A stretch of 64,000 nt of DNA from Anseranas semipalmata (GCA_013399115.1 VXAA01004384.1:249488-313487), one strand, 5' to 3'; positions 12,451 to 26,249 are shown, numbered from the stretch's first letter. Notes: generated by a model from the letters alone, not told the origin. Numbers and translations: made by a program.

Positions 12451-14079
12451 AGGAGAGAATCGTGCTCTTGGTCTGTATTTCATGCTCCTCACTCCTGCTG
12501 CTTCTTGCTGTCACATCAAGACGCGGGCTGGTTTGGGCTCCTGACAGCCTCCTTGTGTCTGGAAATCCTCCGGGGCTGAAGCTGCAGGTTAAAGACCGCC
12601 CTCAAGTTCCCATCCTCTGGTCAGTGGCAGGGGGTCCGGCCCCCCGCAGCGTGCCCGGCCCCTGGTGCTGCCCGGGGAGCCTCGTGCCTGGCCCTGGAGA
12701 GGCTGCTTTAGCTGTCGTACCTGGAGGAGAGGGCTTGCTGTTCCCGCTGCCTGTTTACAAAGCGAAGGAAATGAACGGAAGGGTGTGGGAGATGAAACAG
12801 AGAACAGCCTGGGAGTTTCAATACCAGCACATCCAGCAGAGGCAGTTGGCTTTGCTTAATTAAAATGACCGCGGTGCTGAAATACCTAATCAGACGCAGG
12901 CACCCGCAGCCAGGCAGCCGCAGCAGTACGCGTTAGCGGTGGCAGAGGTGCTGCTGCTGCGCTCGGCATCCCTCTGGCACCGCGTCAGACCTGCCCCCCC
13001 TGGGCTCCCTCGCACCGGGACCCACGCAAAGAGGCCGCACGAAGCGCCCACGTGCAGCTCTTTTGTGGGATTGGTCCCGGGGAAGAGGGAGCGGGGAGTT
13101 AATGAAGCCAGCCGCGGCGTTGGACAGGTGAGGATTGCTCATGCTGCCTTAATGGGGATGAATCACCAGCCGTGCCTTGGCAGTCGGGGTGAGACGGATG
13201 AGCCCCCGGCGCCGCAGCCCCGCTCAGAGGGGTGCCTGGCACCGGCAGCGAGAAGGGGACACCGCCACCTCCTTGGCGGTGGGACACTGCGCCAGGAGCA
13301 GCAGCCAGGCCGTCGTTTTGGGTGGTGGGAGGGCGAGTGAAATCCCCCTGAGCCGCCGGAGTGATTTCGTGAGTCAGTCCTGAGTTTTGCTGCAGCCCAC
13401 CCATCTGTCATGACTTGGCTGCAAGACAGAGCCATGAATGAGCGATCTTCCCACACAGAGCAGAGCAGAAACAGACGGGAATACGCCCTGTATTTTCAAA
13501 GTGGAGGTTTTGATTACCACAGAGCACAATAACTGACAAGCGCCTTGTGGAGTAATTATTGTTGTGAAAGTAAAACTACCACCACTTGCCATCGAATATG
13601 CTGCAAAGTGCTGCTTTGGCAGCACAAGATGCAACCCCAAAAAGGGATGCCTACTCGCAGCATGGCACTGAATGAGTCTTGGGAGGAGGAATATGGGGTC
13701 CGATGGGGAGAGAGGGAAATGTGGCATGAGAGCTGCTGCCTCTGCAGGACTTGAGCTCCTCCGGGAACCCAGCCAGGCTGTGGCAGGGCTCCAGCAAAAG
13801 ATCCTGTAGATCATTGTAATGTGACTGTGTCTTACAACTGTGCACTGTGTGCAAGAAAGGGATGTAGAGATCAGCTGATCTTTGTCCTTTTGGAAAGTGT
13901 GAGCTGATCTATTTCCCCATCTGAAAACCTCCGACAGCTGACGGTGATGCTCACAAGCCCCCGTGTCGGCAGCGGCGGCCGGGAGGCTGCAGGGGCTGGC
14001 TGCGTGGTCTGCTCCCGGTGCCCGGCCCTCTCCTCATCAGCACTATCACACCGCAGCTATTGCCACGGCAGTTCCCGGT
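12451..14079. other. GC-rich stretch, no supported gene
   Basis: Moderately CpG-containing sequence near 12900-13330 but no clear island, exon or promoter. The only structure noted is the palindrome at 13868-13881. Confidence 0.45.
13868..13910. repeat. 14-bp palindrome with E-box and a nearby half copy
   Basis: AGATCAGCTGATCT (13868-13881) is a perfect palindrome centred on the E-box CAGCTG. Its right half AGCTGATCT recurs at 13902-13910. Confidence 0.8.
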
Positions 14080-14760
14080 CTTCTTGGATCCAAAAGCACA
14101 TCAGTACTTTGTTTAATTTGCGTTCAGTCTCCTGCAAGGAGCTTCTTATAGTTCTATCCCAAAAAATATGTTCAGAGGAAAAGGTCAGATCTTTGGGGCC
14201 CGGCACTTTATCAAGTCCGCAGCGAAAGGATATAACACTACAGATGGGGAAGAATCGGCTTCTTGGTTACTGAAACCCCCTCAGGTCGCTGGCTTGTTTG
14301 CCAGGCTCCGAGTACCTCATTTCTCTGCATTTCGGTCATTTCCCAGGGCCCCGCACCCTGCACGGCTCAGGCTGCAGGAGGCAGGAATCTTCGCTGCCGG
14401 CCGGACTCCCAAGCCTGATGGCTTGGTGTAACTGCATTTGGAAATGACACTTGACCCTCCTGTGTTCACGAAGTCTTTGCTGGTGGCAAAGTGATAGCTC
14501 TAAAAAATATTGTTCATTGCTCTGCGAACAGCTCACTTGTTTGGCTTTACTGCTTGGGTAGTACCAGACAATTTTGGAAGCTGTCCCCGTCCAAAGTCCA
14601 TTTCATTTCGGAGCAAATCAAACTATGGTTGTTTGCTTCCAATTGTTTCTGGCTTGTGACGAGCTGAGGCAATTCCAAACAACGCTCTTTCTCTTGAATG
14701 CTAATGAGCACCAGGTTTTACCAAGTTATCAGCGTTCTTCCCAGCAGACTCAATGTACTG
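14080..14760. promoter_or_regulatory. AT-leaning blocks, candidate conserved element(s)
   Basis: Sequence around 14095-14240 and 14440-14760 is less GC-rich, with words such as TTTAATTTGCG, GAATGCTAATGAGC and CAAATCAAACTATGG. No splice-bordered ORF. Confidence 0.25.
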
Positions 14761-15430
14761 GGCTTTCTTAAAGGGCGAGTGGGAAGACTTTTCTTTTCCT
14801 CCTAGTTTTGGCATCCTTTTCCTGCTATCTGTAGCTAGGGTGGGTCCCTGTGTGCTTCTACAGACAGCGCTGAGACCCCCTGGGACAGCCAGCCTCGCAT
14901 CTCTGCTTTCCCAGGGGAGAGAAACTGCTCCATCCTCCCCCAGGCTGGCGATTTCCAGTCTGGGAGGGATGTGAGGGAAGCTGACGTGAGCCCGTCTGGT
15001 TGTTGGGTTACCTGGGGAAAAACTGGACCGCAGGCTGGGTCCTGTCTCCTGAGAGGCTGGGTAAAGCCTCGAGCAAAGCTATTGCTCCCATATTCAGGGG
15101 AGCATCCGAACATGCGTGTGCACTTGTCAGCCAAGTTACCGCCCTAAACTTATTTGCAGAGATGTATTTGGAGTAGAACTGTGATGGGAGAGGAAAAAAA
15201 CATCTTACTGGTTCAGTGACCAGAGGTTTTTTAAAAAGAAAAAAATCCTTACGTTGCATTGAATGAAGCACTCAGTTCACCTCAAAAGAAAACACATCGG
15301 TTTTGTTCTCCAGTACTTACCGTCCTCATTTAAATTTAGCTTGATTTCTAAATGAAACATTTCTAACGGATCACTGGAGACTTTCGGGATTGTTTCTGTT
15401 TAAAATTATGGCTTAGAAACCATAATATTT

Positions 15431-18079
15431 TGGGAGGAGGTAAAAACTTTTTGCCAAACGCTAAACCATTTAGGTGAGCCTGAAAGGGAAAACAGCCTCC
15501 CAGCAGACAGCCGCGCTTCCCGAGCCTCCTTCGGAGCGCGCTGGCCCTGCGGCGGCCAGGCTGAGCCGGTGTCCTGGGTGCTCACAGCGGGCTGGGGAAG
15601 CCCCAGCTCCTCCTGCTGCTCCGCACAAGGCTGGGTGCTGGTTTGCAGGCTGGGGGTGCCAGGCTCCCCGCTGGGAGGGGGCGGTGGGTTTCGGCTGCAG
15701 GGGTCCCCCAGCCCCATGCTTGCTCTTGGGGTCCCTCCCCGGGGAGCGTGGCTGCCAGCACCAGCCCCAGGCTGGCTGGGGGGGCTCCAACGCCTCCTAC
15801 CCGCTTCTCCCCCTGCCTCCCGCACCCTAAATTATTCACTTCGTTGCAGAGATCTCATGAATTATTGAGCCCAAGTTTGGTGTCTCCTAGCAACGTGTTT
15901 ACTTATTCCATCGCCGTCCCTGTCCGGTCCCTCGGACGTGGGGGTGCTCTCCGGCCCCTCTCCCCCCGCCCTGAGCCACGTCCGCCCCTGGGCTCTGCTG
16001 AAGGGCATGGGAAGGGTTTGCCCGAAGCCCTCCTTAGAAGAGTTGGTGCTACCCCATGGATGCTCCCATCCACCCGGAGCTGGATCGGCTGCTCCAAGGC
16101 TGCTCGCTGCTGCCAGAGGCTGGGAATGCCGGGCAGGAATCTGGGAGTCACCCCTTGGAAACCCCTGTGAGGTTTCCTGCCTCTGTGCAAAAGGCAGGGA
16201 AGGAAGATGAAAGAAAGCAAGTCGGGAGGGATGAACTTTTCCAAATAGTTTAGCTGGAGGAAAACAAACAAACCCCAAATAGCCTCTGGCTTGCAGCAAG
16301 CTCATGTGCTTGGCCATCTCCCCAGGAAGCAGAGGCTCTCCCCGTGCCGCCCCACCGCTGGGCAAGGAGAACCAGGGCGGCTTGGCCCCATCCTTGAGCA
16401 CCCCGCTCCCAGTCAGGGCCCCTCGGGAAGCCCCTGCCCTTCACGGCTCCCCATAAGCCCCCCTTGCTTTCAGCTGAGCTCGCTGCTGGCTCGGGGGCTG
16501 GCAGGGGTTTGCGGGGGTACCTGCAGCAAACCTCCCCCCAGCTCCTGCCGGAGCAGCCCTGTGCTCTGTGCAGGTGCCTGATTGACTCCCCTGTGCCCGT
16601 ATTAAGGGGCTGATGCAGCCCCTTGTTGTAATTTCCTATGAAATGCCACCTCTTCCCCCTAGGTTTCATGCATAATTCAGAGGATCCTCTAAAAATAAAG
16701 TTCCCCAGGCAGCCTCTGCAGCCTGAATAATTTGCCTCCAGGATCACGGGAGAGGTGCAGAGCTCCGTTATCCCTCGGGGCCGCTCGTTAGCAGCCAGGC
16801 CGAGGGCTGCCGGGGCACCCGCTGCTGCAGCTCCCACAGCAGGAACCTGCCCGGCACGGTGCAAGACCGCGGTCTGCTCCGTGCAGGGCACGGCCTGGGC
16901 TCTGCCTGCCTCTTGCTGCAGGGCTGGCTGATGGAAAACCTCCACCGAGTGGTTTTTCCTCGTTGTGTTGTCTTAAGTGACCTGCAGTGACAGTGCAACG
17001 CTGTGGGGGCTCGAGAGAACCTTGTAGTGCAGAGCAAGGCTAGCACAGGCTGTTTGTTAACAAGATAATAACAAGATGAGTGTATTTAGCTGTTACATGG
17101 TGACTTGTTTGAGTGTACACAAATGTCTGCTACTAAATTTTGTGCTGAGAGCTGCAAAAGCTAAAATACGGTACAGCTGCCCATGGGAGCACGCTTTGAG
17201 TAAGCTACATCACATCACTCCTGCCCCAGGTTTAATACCCTCAGGTAAGAAAAGAAAAAGCAAAACCTCAGCCTTCCCTCCAACGTCCCCTGCTCTTCTG
17301 AGACACCTTGATGGTTCCACCGCTTTACTGGATCCAGGTTTTATGCCCTTAGATTGAACTATCCTACCAGCACTTTTCTTTATCTATGTTTCATGTCTCT
17401 TGGTATAACATCTGGGAGACTAGAAAGGACACTGCTGGAAAAGACTGTCCACTCCTGTCGTCAGCCTGCTGGAAACCCAAAGATTTCATTTTCTGATCAA
17501 TGGGCTGATAAACCAAGGACCTTCCTCACGCTGCTAATTATGCCTTGCCAACTAATCATGTCTCCCACTGCTCAGAGAAAGACCCCTGCCAGTTAGTAAG
17601 CCTGCAAACCTGCAACAAGGGCAGGCACCTCCGTGGGCAGGAGTGACAGGCAGTGCCTCTGCGTGAGCGCGGCTGCTCCCCGCCCTGCGGCACGCTGCCT
17701 GGGTGCACGCCTGGGGTTTGCAAGGGAGATTTCTCCAAAGGAATGGTATTTGCAGCATTTCCAGTGCTCTATGTGATGGGCAGGTGTGCAGAGCTGCTGC
17801 TGTTACAGACTGAGAGGTAAGGGGATTATAAATTAGAAAGCAGCCAGGGACTCTGCTATACAAGAGATCTTCAATTAAAATGATGTTTCCATGCTGTTGG
17901 TATGGGACTTCTGCTTCTGGTGCTTTTGAAACTGCCTCATTTTTCCTGCTTTATGCTGACCTAAGCACTGTGGAAGGCAACGGGGCAGCTCCGGACCCTG
18001 CTGTCCATCGTTGCTGCCCATGCCTGCACCCGCCCAAGCACGGGGCTGCAGCCCCACGGCTGCGACTTCAGAGAGGCTA
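15431..18079. other. GC-rich stretch with small AT breaks, no supported gene
   Basis: Large overlapping ORFs at 15400-16950 on both strands are GC-driven. AT-rich breaks at 15825-15920, 16620-16740 and 17050-17170 could be small conserved elements. Nothing else is supported. Confidence 0.4.
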
Positions 18080-18280
18080 GGAAATAGCTGACATATGTTC
18101 TATTGGGCAGAAAATCAATATCTAGTTTTCAGAAACTTTTCTATTGCTGTTGATTGCCTCATATTATACTAAGATACAGTAAATTCACTTGGCTTGCTAC
18201 TGCATTATTTTAAAGCTTTGGAGTTCATGTCGATGTTGAATACATTTTTCTTGCTCTTACCTCAAAGAGGTGAATTCTTC
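18080..18280. promoter_or_regulatory. AT-rich island, candidate conserved element
   Basis: Two hundred bases of AT-rich non-coding sequence (AAAATCAATATCTAG, TTGATTGCCTCATATTATAC, TTTTAAAGC) lie between GC-rich blocks. Confidence 0.3.
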
Positions 18281-21200
18281 CCCATCCCCTGACCTTCTCT
18301 GTTAGCAAAAATGATGCCTCTTCCTCTGCAGCTCACATTCTCAGGGTGGAAAATGAGTAATTGTAAAGGAGACAGCTGCTAGGGTTTGCAGAGAGCCTGA
18401 AATAGTTACTGCGAGCTACAAGCTGTGGGGCGCATTTCCCCGCATTCCCGTTCGTGGCACAAGAGGATTTTTCATTGTGCAAAGGCACGGAGGTGGGGAT
18501 GCTGGGATGAGGGGCGGCAGGGTGAGCTGGGATGCTGGGGGATCGGTTATCGGTCTGGGGTGTCCTGCTCTCTCGGCAGCCCCCAGCCGTGCTCTCCTGC
18601 ACCCGATGTGAGTTGTCTGCACCCAGCACGCTTGCTTCCAGCTCTCGAAGGCATTTGTTCAAATGTTTTCTTTCCCACAAGTGCTGGTTGAGAATAAGGC
18701 TGTGGAAGAGATCAGAGAGGAAAGGAATGTGGGGGAACGCCAGCAGCCCCTCCCCATGTCTGTTCTGTGAAAAACAAGGTCACTTCTGCAAGCTAAAAGT
18801 TCTGCGCAAAATGTTTCCGCCAGGTTTGCTAAGAAGCTCTCCCTTTCGCTGGGAGAATCCTTTAGGCCTTTTTCCAGATGCAGACAAAGACATCCTCTGT
18901 CTCACAGCGAGCATCCCTCAGCTACAGCGGGGACGTGCAGCGCATCAGAACAACCCCCCCGCCACACACCTCCACCGCCGTGCCCGGGCGAGACAAGCAC
19001 CGGCTCCCCCGCATCCCCTCAGCCCTGGCCGTGCCCATAGCCCCGGCACCGGGCGGGTGGCACCCACGCTCACGGAGGGGCTGTGGCAGAGCCCCCGGCT
19101 TTGGACCGCTTCGACCACCACTGAGGACATCCAGGAGCAGCGCGCTCCCAGCCCCAGCAGCCGTGCTCTGCCTGGGGCAGCTCTGCGGATGGGCAGGCGC
19201 AGGCTGCAGCACAGCTCCTGCCATAAATCCCCCCGAGCCGCGTGGGATGCTAACCGCGTCTTTCCAAAGAGAGCAACAGCTGAGGGTGCTGGCTGGGGCG
19301 CTGGGCTCTGCAGGAAGCATCCAGGGTAGCTCGGTCTTAAACGCAGATCTGCACCACTAGTACAACGAGGCAGCACCTCAGGTCCTGAGCAGCAAAACAG
19401 GCAGCGCCGAAATCCCTTCTCTTGTAGCAATAATTGCCAGCAGCCCTTCTGCTGCGTGTTCTTAAATCCCTCTTCTTCACACATCTTCCGGCGCTGGAAT
19501 TTCCACGTTCGCACAAACACAGCCGCTGATCCTCCTGCTTTGACCTGTGGGCGATCCTCCAAATCGCCCGGGCGTGTTTCTAGGCCAGGGAGGATTACGC
19601 GGGATAACACAAGCTCCAGCCCAGCGGGGCTGGCGGAGGAGGGAGAACACTGGCTGCTCCCGTGGGGCCCCACCGCAGCACCCGGTGTGGAAGGATGCTG
19701 TTCGGAGACGCCTCGTGGGGTAGAGAGGGTCCCGAATGCCAGGGGAGAAGCTCCACTCATACCTACAGGGGTCCTGAGCCAGCTCACACCTCCGCTGTGC
19801 CCAGCACCCTGCCACCCCGCCTTCCTTCGGCAGCTCCAGCGCAAGCTCTGGGAACCCACGGGGTGGCCAGGGCAGCCCCGGCCCGGCTCAGGGGCATCTC
19901 CAGGTGCCGCAGCATCCACATACCGGTCCCTTTACAGCACTTTATAAATTCAGGTTGGGAATATTTGTTTTAACGGCGTGACCCATTTAGCACATTCGAA
20001 TGCCTCCTGCCGAAGTGACAGCTTTAACATTTCCCTTTAAACGGTACAGATCGTGTCACCCCTGGGTAATGTGTTAGCAAATCACATTGTTAGCGCCGAA
20101 CAACAAAGCACTTTTATCTCGTGCTGGGAGACGCCGCAGAAGCCTCACCGATCCCACGCTTGCTTCGTGCTCTGCTCCCTGAGCCGGATTTGGCACCAGC
20201 ATGGGCACAGAGGCCGAGCCTCCCGCAGCCCCAGAGGAGCACCTGAGACAAGGGGAAGCGGCAAGAGGATTCGTGCGCATGTGCCCATGCACACACACCG
20301 CATCCAGCCCCGAGCCGCCCTAACTTGCCATTCTCGAGCAGAGTAAAAGTCATAATTTGATGTTCCCTTCAAATCCCAGAGCTGAGACAGCGGGGCAAGG
20401 TGCCTCCATGTCTCAACAGCTCAGCGGAGAGCCTGTCACAGCTCCCTGCGATAGAGGGATGCCAAAGGAAGCTTAGCAAGATATTATTCCCACAAAAGTA
20501 AATTCTTTAATTCTTTATTTTTTTTCCATATGACTCCCTTGATACAGACCCGTTTATTTACTGAGGCAGCCAAAACAATATTAATTCATGTAAAATATGA
20601 AGTATGTACTCTATCTTCTCAAGGGAGGAGAGGGTAGCACTGGCCAGTACTGTGCAAGAGCCCCTAAATCCTGCAGCAGCACTAATGCCATGCATACCAA
20701 TTTTCACTGACCCTAAAAACCATGGGATGAATTTGCTGCTTAAAAAGAGGTTTTTAATGCACTTTACATGCTTTAGCATCATTAAAGGCTTAATGAATTA
20801 GGCTAATGATGACTTTTGATCTGCATACAGGCCAACACACAAATGCTTAGCCAGCTCCATGGGACTGAAAAGATAATTCCCCTCTCCTTTCAGACCATTA
20901 GGCAGGCTGGGAAGGGGGCACGATGCACAGATGCTGGAAGCAGTTGGAGATGAGATGCTGCGTCATATAGTGCTGGGGGGGACCCAGTGGTCCGGGCAGG
21001 GATACTTGAGGGTGGTGGGCTCCGGGCAGGCAGCTGAGGCTGAGCAAAGGACCAGTACTGTTCTCATTGAGCTGCCTAAAAGTACATGATACACTACTCC
21101 CAGGTCTGCTGCCAGAATATTTTTTTCTTTAATAAGTAGAAGAGAGGAGGAACTGGTGCACTGCAATGATTTTCTTCCCCTTAGCCTTGGCTGAATATTG

Positions 21201-21999
21201 ATATTGGCTCGAACACAAGGAGGCACGACAATATCTGAGGAGCAGCAGTAACAGCCAGACTCTCAGGAAAGCCTTTTATCTACAATCCAGGCCTGGGCTA
21301 ATGGCTGCGAAGCTCAGAGAGGAGCAAAACAAGGGTTCCTGACCTGGATGCACAAGGAAAACAAGCAGCGCAAGGCAGACGTGGATAACCTGGAATGAGT
21401 CCAGCAGGCGCCAGCAAGGCATCGGGGTGGGCAGAGCGCGGGGCATGCAAGGAGAGCCGAGAAGCACCGGGTCAGCTCAGAGGAGGCTTGGGCAATCTTA
21501 CTGCTGAATGAAACTGCCAGATGGGGGATTTGGAAAGGATGGGTGAAGGCAGCACAGAAAGAAATTCTGAGTAAAGCTTCCTGAAGAACATTCTTGAAGG
21601 AAGTGAGCCCTTCCCAGCACCCCCAGATCTTGGTGCTCCCTTCCTCTGATCTGGCGGAGTGCCTCACATGGCTTTTGCCCCTACACCTACGCTCATTTCC
21701 TCCCAGCGCAACCTCTCCCTGTTCAGAGAGCGCTCCCAGCAGCCACAAGATGGAAAGATGAGTTATGTCTGTTATGAAGCTGCCAGCTGGAGTTAGCATG
21801 AACTGCAGTTCTATCATAAATCATGTGCCCGACCCCTTGTCCAACTGTGGCTCAGCTACTTCTCTAATGAGAAAAACACTCGAAGTGTGGAAGCAACACT
21901 TTGTCCTGGTCAGGATAGCTTCCAGCTTGTGCTTAGGTGGGTGTAGGTAGCCCCAGAAACTCTCCTAGAGGGCTGCGTCTCTAAAAATACCACACTTGG
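18281..21999. other. mixed stretch without a supported gene
   Basis: GC-rich DNA at 18.9-19.9 kb gives ORFs of 265 codons (+) and 324 codons (-) that overlap in antisense and lack splice borders or domains. AT-rich breaks lie at 19.93-20.11 and 20.48-20.83 kb. Confidence 0.4.
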
Positions 22000-22620
22000 G
22001 ATTCAGTGGGACATTGATCATGCAGGCTTTCATTCATGATTGAGGACTGTACTGATCAACCAGGTAGCAAATACAGGGTAATTCTTCCAAAGTGCTTTGC
22101 AGTTGTGGATGAAGGCACTGTCAGGACACAGAGGAATTATGAGTACTCACGAGCAGTTTAATGCCGTGCACAAATGGACTGATGAGCTCCTTGAATAAAA
22201 AGGAAAAAGCTAAGCAGAGCTATGGGCTGGTGTTGGCACTTGCAGACTTGCCTGCACAGCTAAAAGCACATGTAGGGAAAGCGGGAGAGCTCAGGGAAGG
22301 GTCATCTCTAAAAGCCACTTTACAGGGAGAAACCTAATGGTCTCAATCCATTTAGTTTGTCTGAAGATTGAGATGGTTTGAACACAATTCTGTAAGAATC
22401 TATGTGAGGAGATTACACTTCCAGGTCTATTTATTTAAGGGCTTGTTTATACACAGGGCTCTTAAATCTAGCAGGCAAAGCCATAAAAAAGATTAAGGGC
22501 AGGATGCCCTAATGTTTTTATGCAGGGAGTGTAATTGACCCTTAGACGCACCACCACATCTCCAGGCAAGCTGTTCTGTCAGCTGGGGCTTTAAAGGCAA
22601 ATTTTGTCGGCTCTTTAAAG
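22000..22620. promoter_or_regulatory. AT-leaning non-coding block, candidate conserved element
   Basis: Contains GGACATTGATCATGCAGG, TTCATTCATGATTGAGG, TATTTATTTAAGGGC and AAAAAAGATTAAGGG, with no open frame. It ends at the 18-bp palindrome 22608-22625. Confidence 0.3.
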
Positions 22621-22625
22621 AGCCG
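22608..22625. repeat. perfect 18-bp palindrome
   Basis: CGGCTCTTTAAAGAGCCG reads identically on both strands, with a TTTAAA centre and GC-rich arms. Neither flanking base extends it. Confidence 0.9.
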
Positions 22626-25600
22626 GGGCATAGCTCGAGGTAAAACCTCTTGCTAAGCCAGCTGGAAGAAGCGAGCAGTGCCGAGGCTGTGGGCGATGCC
22701 CAGCGCTGGCTCTCGGCTCACGGCCCAAGTGCCTGTCCCCTTGGGGACACGCCGCCTTCTCCGCCCCCTGCAGCATCCACACACGGCCCCCAATGGGCTC
22801 TGCCTGCTGCAGAGGTTTCCCCATCTCCGCGCCACACGGCGAGCCCTCAGCAACGCCAGGGAAAGCTGCGATCTCTCTCTTTAATGGCACAGAGCCTGCT
22901 CACAGGGCTTGTCACAGGCTTAGAGAGAGCTTGAAGAATGGCCATCAAGGAAGGCAGACCAAGTGCCTTGCAGTGCTTTCTTTTGGAACAGGTCACTTCT
23001 CTGGGGATGCCTGCAGGAGCCAGCAGGGCCTCCGCTTGTGCACTGCCACCAGGGGCTGGCAGCTCTTCCTTTCCCAAGAGCAGATCAGATTAAACCGTTA
23101 TCTCCATCTAAAATGCGATGGATTTCTCTTCTGGCTGCCGCAGCACACGTCAGAGGCAGATATTATAGCACGACACAGCCTGTGAAACGCTAATCAGACA
23201 CCTAACGGGAAATGCTTAGAATAATGAGCTGAAAAAAAAGCTCTGAAATTCATTCCCTGTGGCAAAGGGGAAGCTGGAGGGAAGACGATTTGCTCTGGTC
23301 CAGGAAAGTGCTGTATTTCTCAAAAAGAGAGATGTGAAACAGTCCTAAGCCTAACTCCTGAAGATTACTTAGCACGCACTAAATCAGCTAAAACGGGCAT
23401 GATGGGATTTTTCATAAAGCAGTGGGCTACTGCCTAGTGTGCATTTGCATGTATAAATAAGAGTGTATATGCAAGAGAGTACAAATAAGAGGATGCGTGG
23501 CTATGAGGGAGGAATTCAGAACCCCTTGTCGAGGGGATGCCCGGCAGATCCTGGGCAGACCCAGGACCTCAGGAGCCCCTGCAGCAGCCCAAACCCACGT
23601 GCCCCCTCCTGCTGCCAGCCTGCCCGGGCTGCACCGCGACGCTAATCAAAGGGAGCGCTGCTGATGGATGTGATCGCCTTGATCTCCTGCAGACCCTGGT
23701 GAGACATGCATAATACACGAGCCTGGATTTTGGCATGGCACATTGAATCGCTGCTCCCTCCCCAGGACACGGTAAAGCTTCTTTACAGTATGGGACCTGG
23801 GGTCGGATTTGCCGGCTTAGGGCAGCTGCAGAGAAGGGTTTTCCCAGGTGTTTGGGGGAACATCTCCCTGCCTGCCTGACACTCGGGCTTCGCCCTCCGT
23901 CTCCACGGCCGGGCAGCACGGGGCTGCGCTCAGAAAGCGCACACAGGCGATGGCACCTCCCTGCCAGGAGAGCAGCTCCAAAGGAAAAAACAACTGGCAT
24001 CCACTTACATACCTGGCCACATCCTTCCGGTCGCAGACTGCTCAGGGACTCTCCGTGGGACATCGCGTGCTATGTGCTGGACCTGAACTGCAGCCGGCTC
24101 CAAGAAACAAGTGGCTAAAAACTGGCTGGAATGAGAGGCTGACCTTTCCTCCTTGCGGCCAATGCCTGATGCTTCCAAGTGCTGGGTCCTCCTGGCCAGG
24201 CTCTGCAGCAGGGATGGGGCAGGCATGGGGACGGGGCAGCTCCAGGCCACGCGGCTCTGGCTTCCCATGAGATTTACTCCCCCAAGCAGCTCCCCTGGCT
24301 TTTTGCTGCTACACAATCACGCTTGATTAGTCCCTGGAAATACAGAACAATATTTCCATTGCAATTTATTACAGTCACCGAGACGTAAATTCTGGAGGAA
24401 GGGAACAACAGGATGCTGCAGAAAGCATCTTTCAGATGTTGTGAGGCGGGGGGGGAAGGAAAAGCAAACCCTCTCCATTTATTAGCTTGGAAAAGCTTCC
24501 TGTAACTTAATGCTGCACCACCACAGAGAAAGGGCAATGGTGGGGAGAGCTCAGTGCTCTGCCCTGTGGATTCAGCGCCTGCCTTTCCCCTCACAGGATG
24601 CATTGCCCTTTGCACCCCCTCGGAGGCAGAGATCACGAGAAGATGTACTTCTGAACAGTGAAAATCAATGGTTCTGTTGGTATTTAGGGAATTACTCCCA
24701 GGCACTACACGTCGATATTGCATCAGATAACGGAGCAAAATATTGCAGGAGTTGAGGTTGCTCACTAATTGAGCAGAGCTGAGGAAAGCAAAGAAGCAGA
24801 ACAGAGGCAAAAGAGAGGCTTTAGAGAAAGAGGTGCAAGAGGATGGAGCAAGTCAGGAACGACTATTTCTACTCTCTTGTAAGTGACCTACAGTCCCCAG
24901 TGGGACTCATAAAGCCAGTTACATGCACAGCAATGCAACTAGAAAGGAAACCAAACAGCACTGTAATTGCTAGAAAGTCAAAGCCAAAGCCTCAGGGTGC
25001 CCAGCCCATTTAAGCAGAGGGCTGTGTGCTGAAAACCAGCAGACGAATAACGAGCGCAAGGGGAGAGAGACAGAGATGAGGATGGAAACTGCTCCAGCCA
25101 CCAAAAACACCTCTGTGGAGCTGCGGCCAGATGCTGGAGGGCCGGGCTGAAGCATCTGGCGATGCTGAGGCTTCCATGGCCCAGGGGACAGCCAAGCGGC
25201 TTGAGGCGTGCAGGTAGCAGCAGCCTGGGCGCCCCACGGAGAGGAGAGAGGGGAACCACCGTGGAGCAAGGGCTAGGGCAGAGGGAAGGGGAGGAAGGCA
25301 GCAAGCATTACAAATGTCCCCCAGATGCTGCAGCTACGCTCAGTAGGGAAGTGCGAATCTCCAACTAGAGGAGCAGCAATTAGAAGCAAAGCAGCAAATG
25401 GCAGGAAATGTGATGAGAATGGTAATGCCAACGGAGTAAAACATGCACCAGGGCGGCTGTCGGTGCGCTTCAGTGACTTACCTTCAACGTCAGTGCCTCA
25501 CACGTCATCCCAAGGCGCACAGAGCTGGAATTTGCGATTCAGCCTGGAGGGAAAGCCTGTGCACAGTGCAGATGGGAAAAACACGGGGTGTGAGAAAGCA

Positions 25601-26249
25601 CCGCGGCCCTTCATCCCCATGGCTCCGGCACGCCTGCGCTGCTCGCAGGTGCTGGAGCTGGGTGTGCAGAGTGTGTCCTGTGTCTTGCAGCAGAGCTTGG
25701 GCTTTCTGGTGAAGGCAAAGCCTTTTGAGCAGCCTAAGCGGTGGGGACAGCGTACGTGGTCAGAGAGACCCTGCCACAGAAACAGGACTGGTATCGCCGG
25801 GTCTGTAATTGGTGATGATGTTAACTCGGCACTCGAGCCCCGCGGGAGGAGCTGCTCCACTTCAGAGATGAGCCTTGGCACGGCTTTCTCACCAGGCCAG
25901 ACAAAACGCTGCAGCGAGACATGCAGTCAGTCAGATACGGTCCAGACGGCGTCAGCATTTTCTGGAAAAGCAGCATCAGACAGAACAGAGCCGAGAGCAC
26001 GGGCCGACCCCGCAGGGATGGACGTGCCCAGGCCACAGGCAGGTGGCAGCATCAGCAGGCAGCACCCATGGGCCCCCAGGGCCACACTTTCCCCGCATGC
26101 TGAGCTCAGCAGGACGGGTGGTTCCCTGCTGCAGCCAGAGCCCCGCTCACCGGGGCAGGGCTGTGCACAGGCCCCGGTCCACGGGGAGTGGGATCCGGCG
26201 CCAGCAGCACCTGCAGGATGCCCTGGAAGGGCTCCGGGGGCATTCACTG
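22626..26249. other. GC-rich stretch, no supported gene
   Basis: Only chance-like ORFs, the longest being 310 codons at 25325-26257 (plus strand, ATG in poor context, no recognised domain). AT-leaning patches lie at 23.20-23.48 and 24.31-24.40 kb. Confidence 0.4.

Noticed and set aside
16250..16945. 231-codon minus-strand ORF
   Set aside because: GC-driven. No domain or splice context, and long ORFs occur opposite it.
18532..19919. Large overlapping ORFs on opposite strands (265 codons plus, 324 codons minus)
   Set aside because: They lie in GC-rich DNA where stops are scarce, overlap in antisense, lack splice borders and recognised domains, and have composition (P, R, G, A, S) expected of chance ORFs.
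21300..21620. Possible CR1-like text (GGAATGAGTCCAGCAGGCG)
   Set aside because: Only a short resemblance; the following sequence does not follow the CR1 order, so no element is called.
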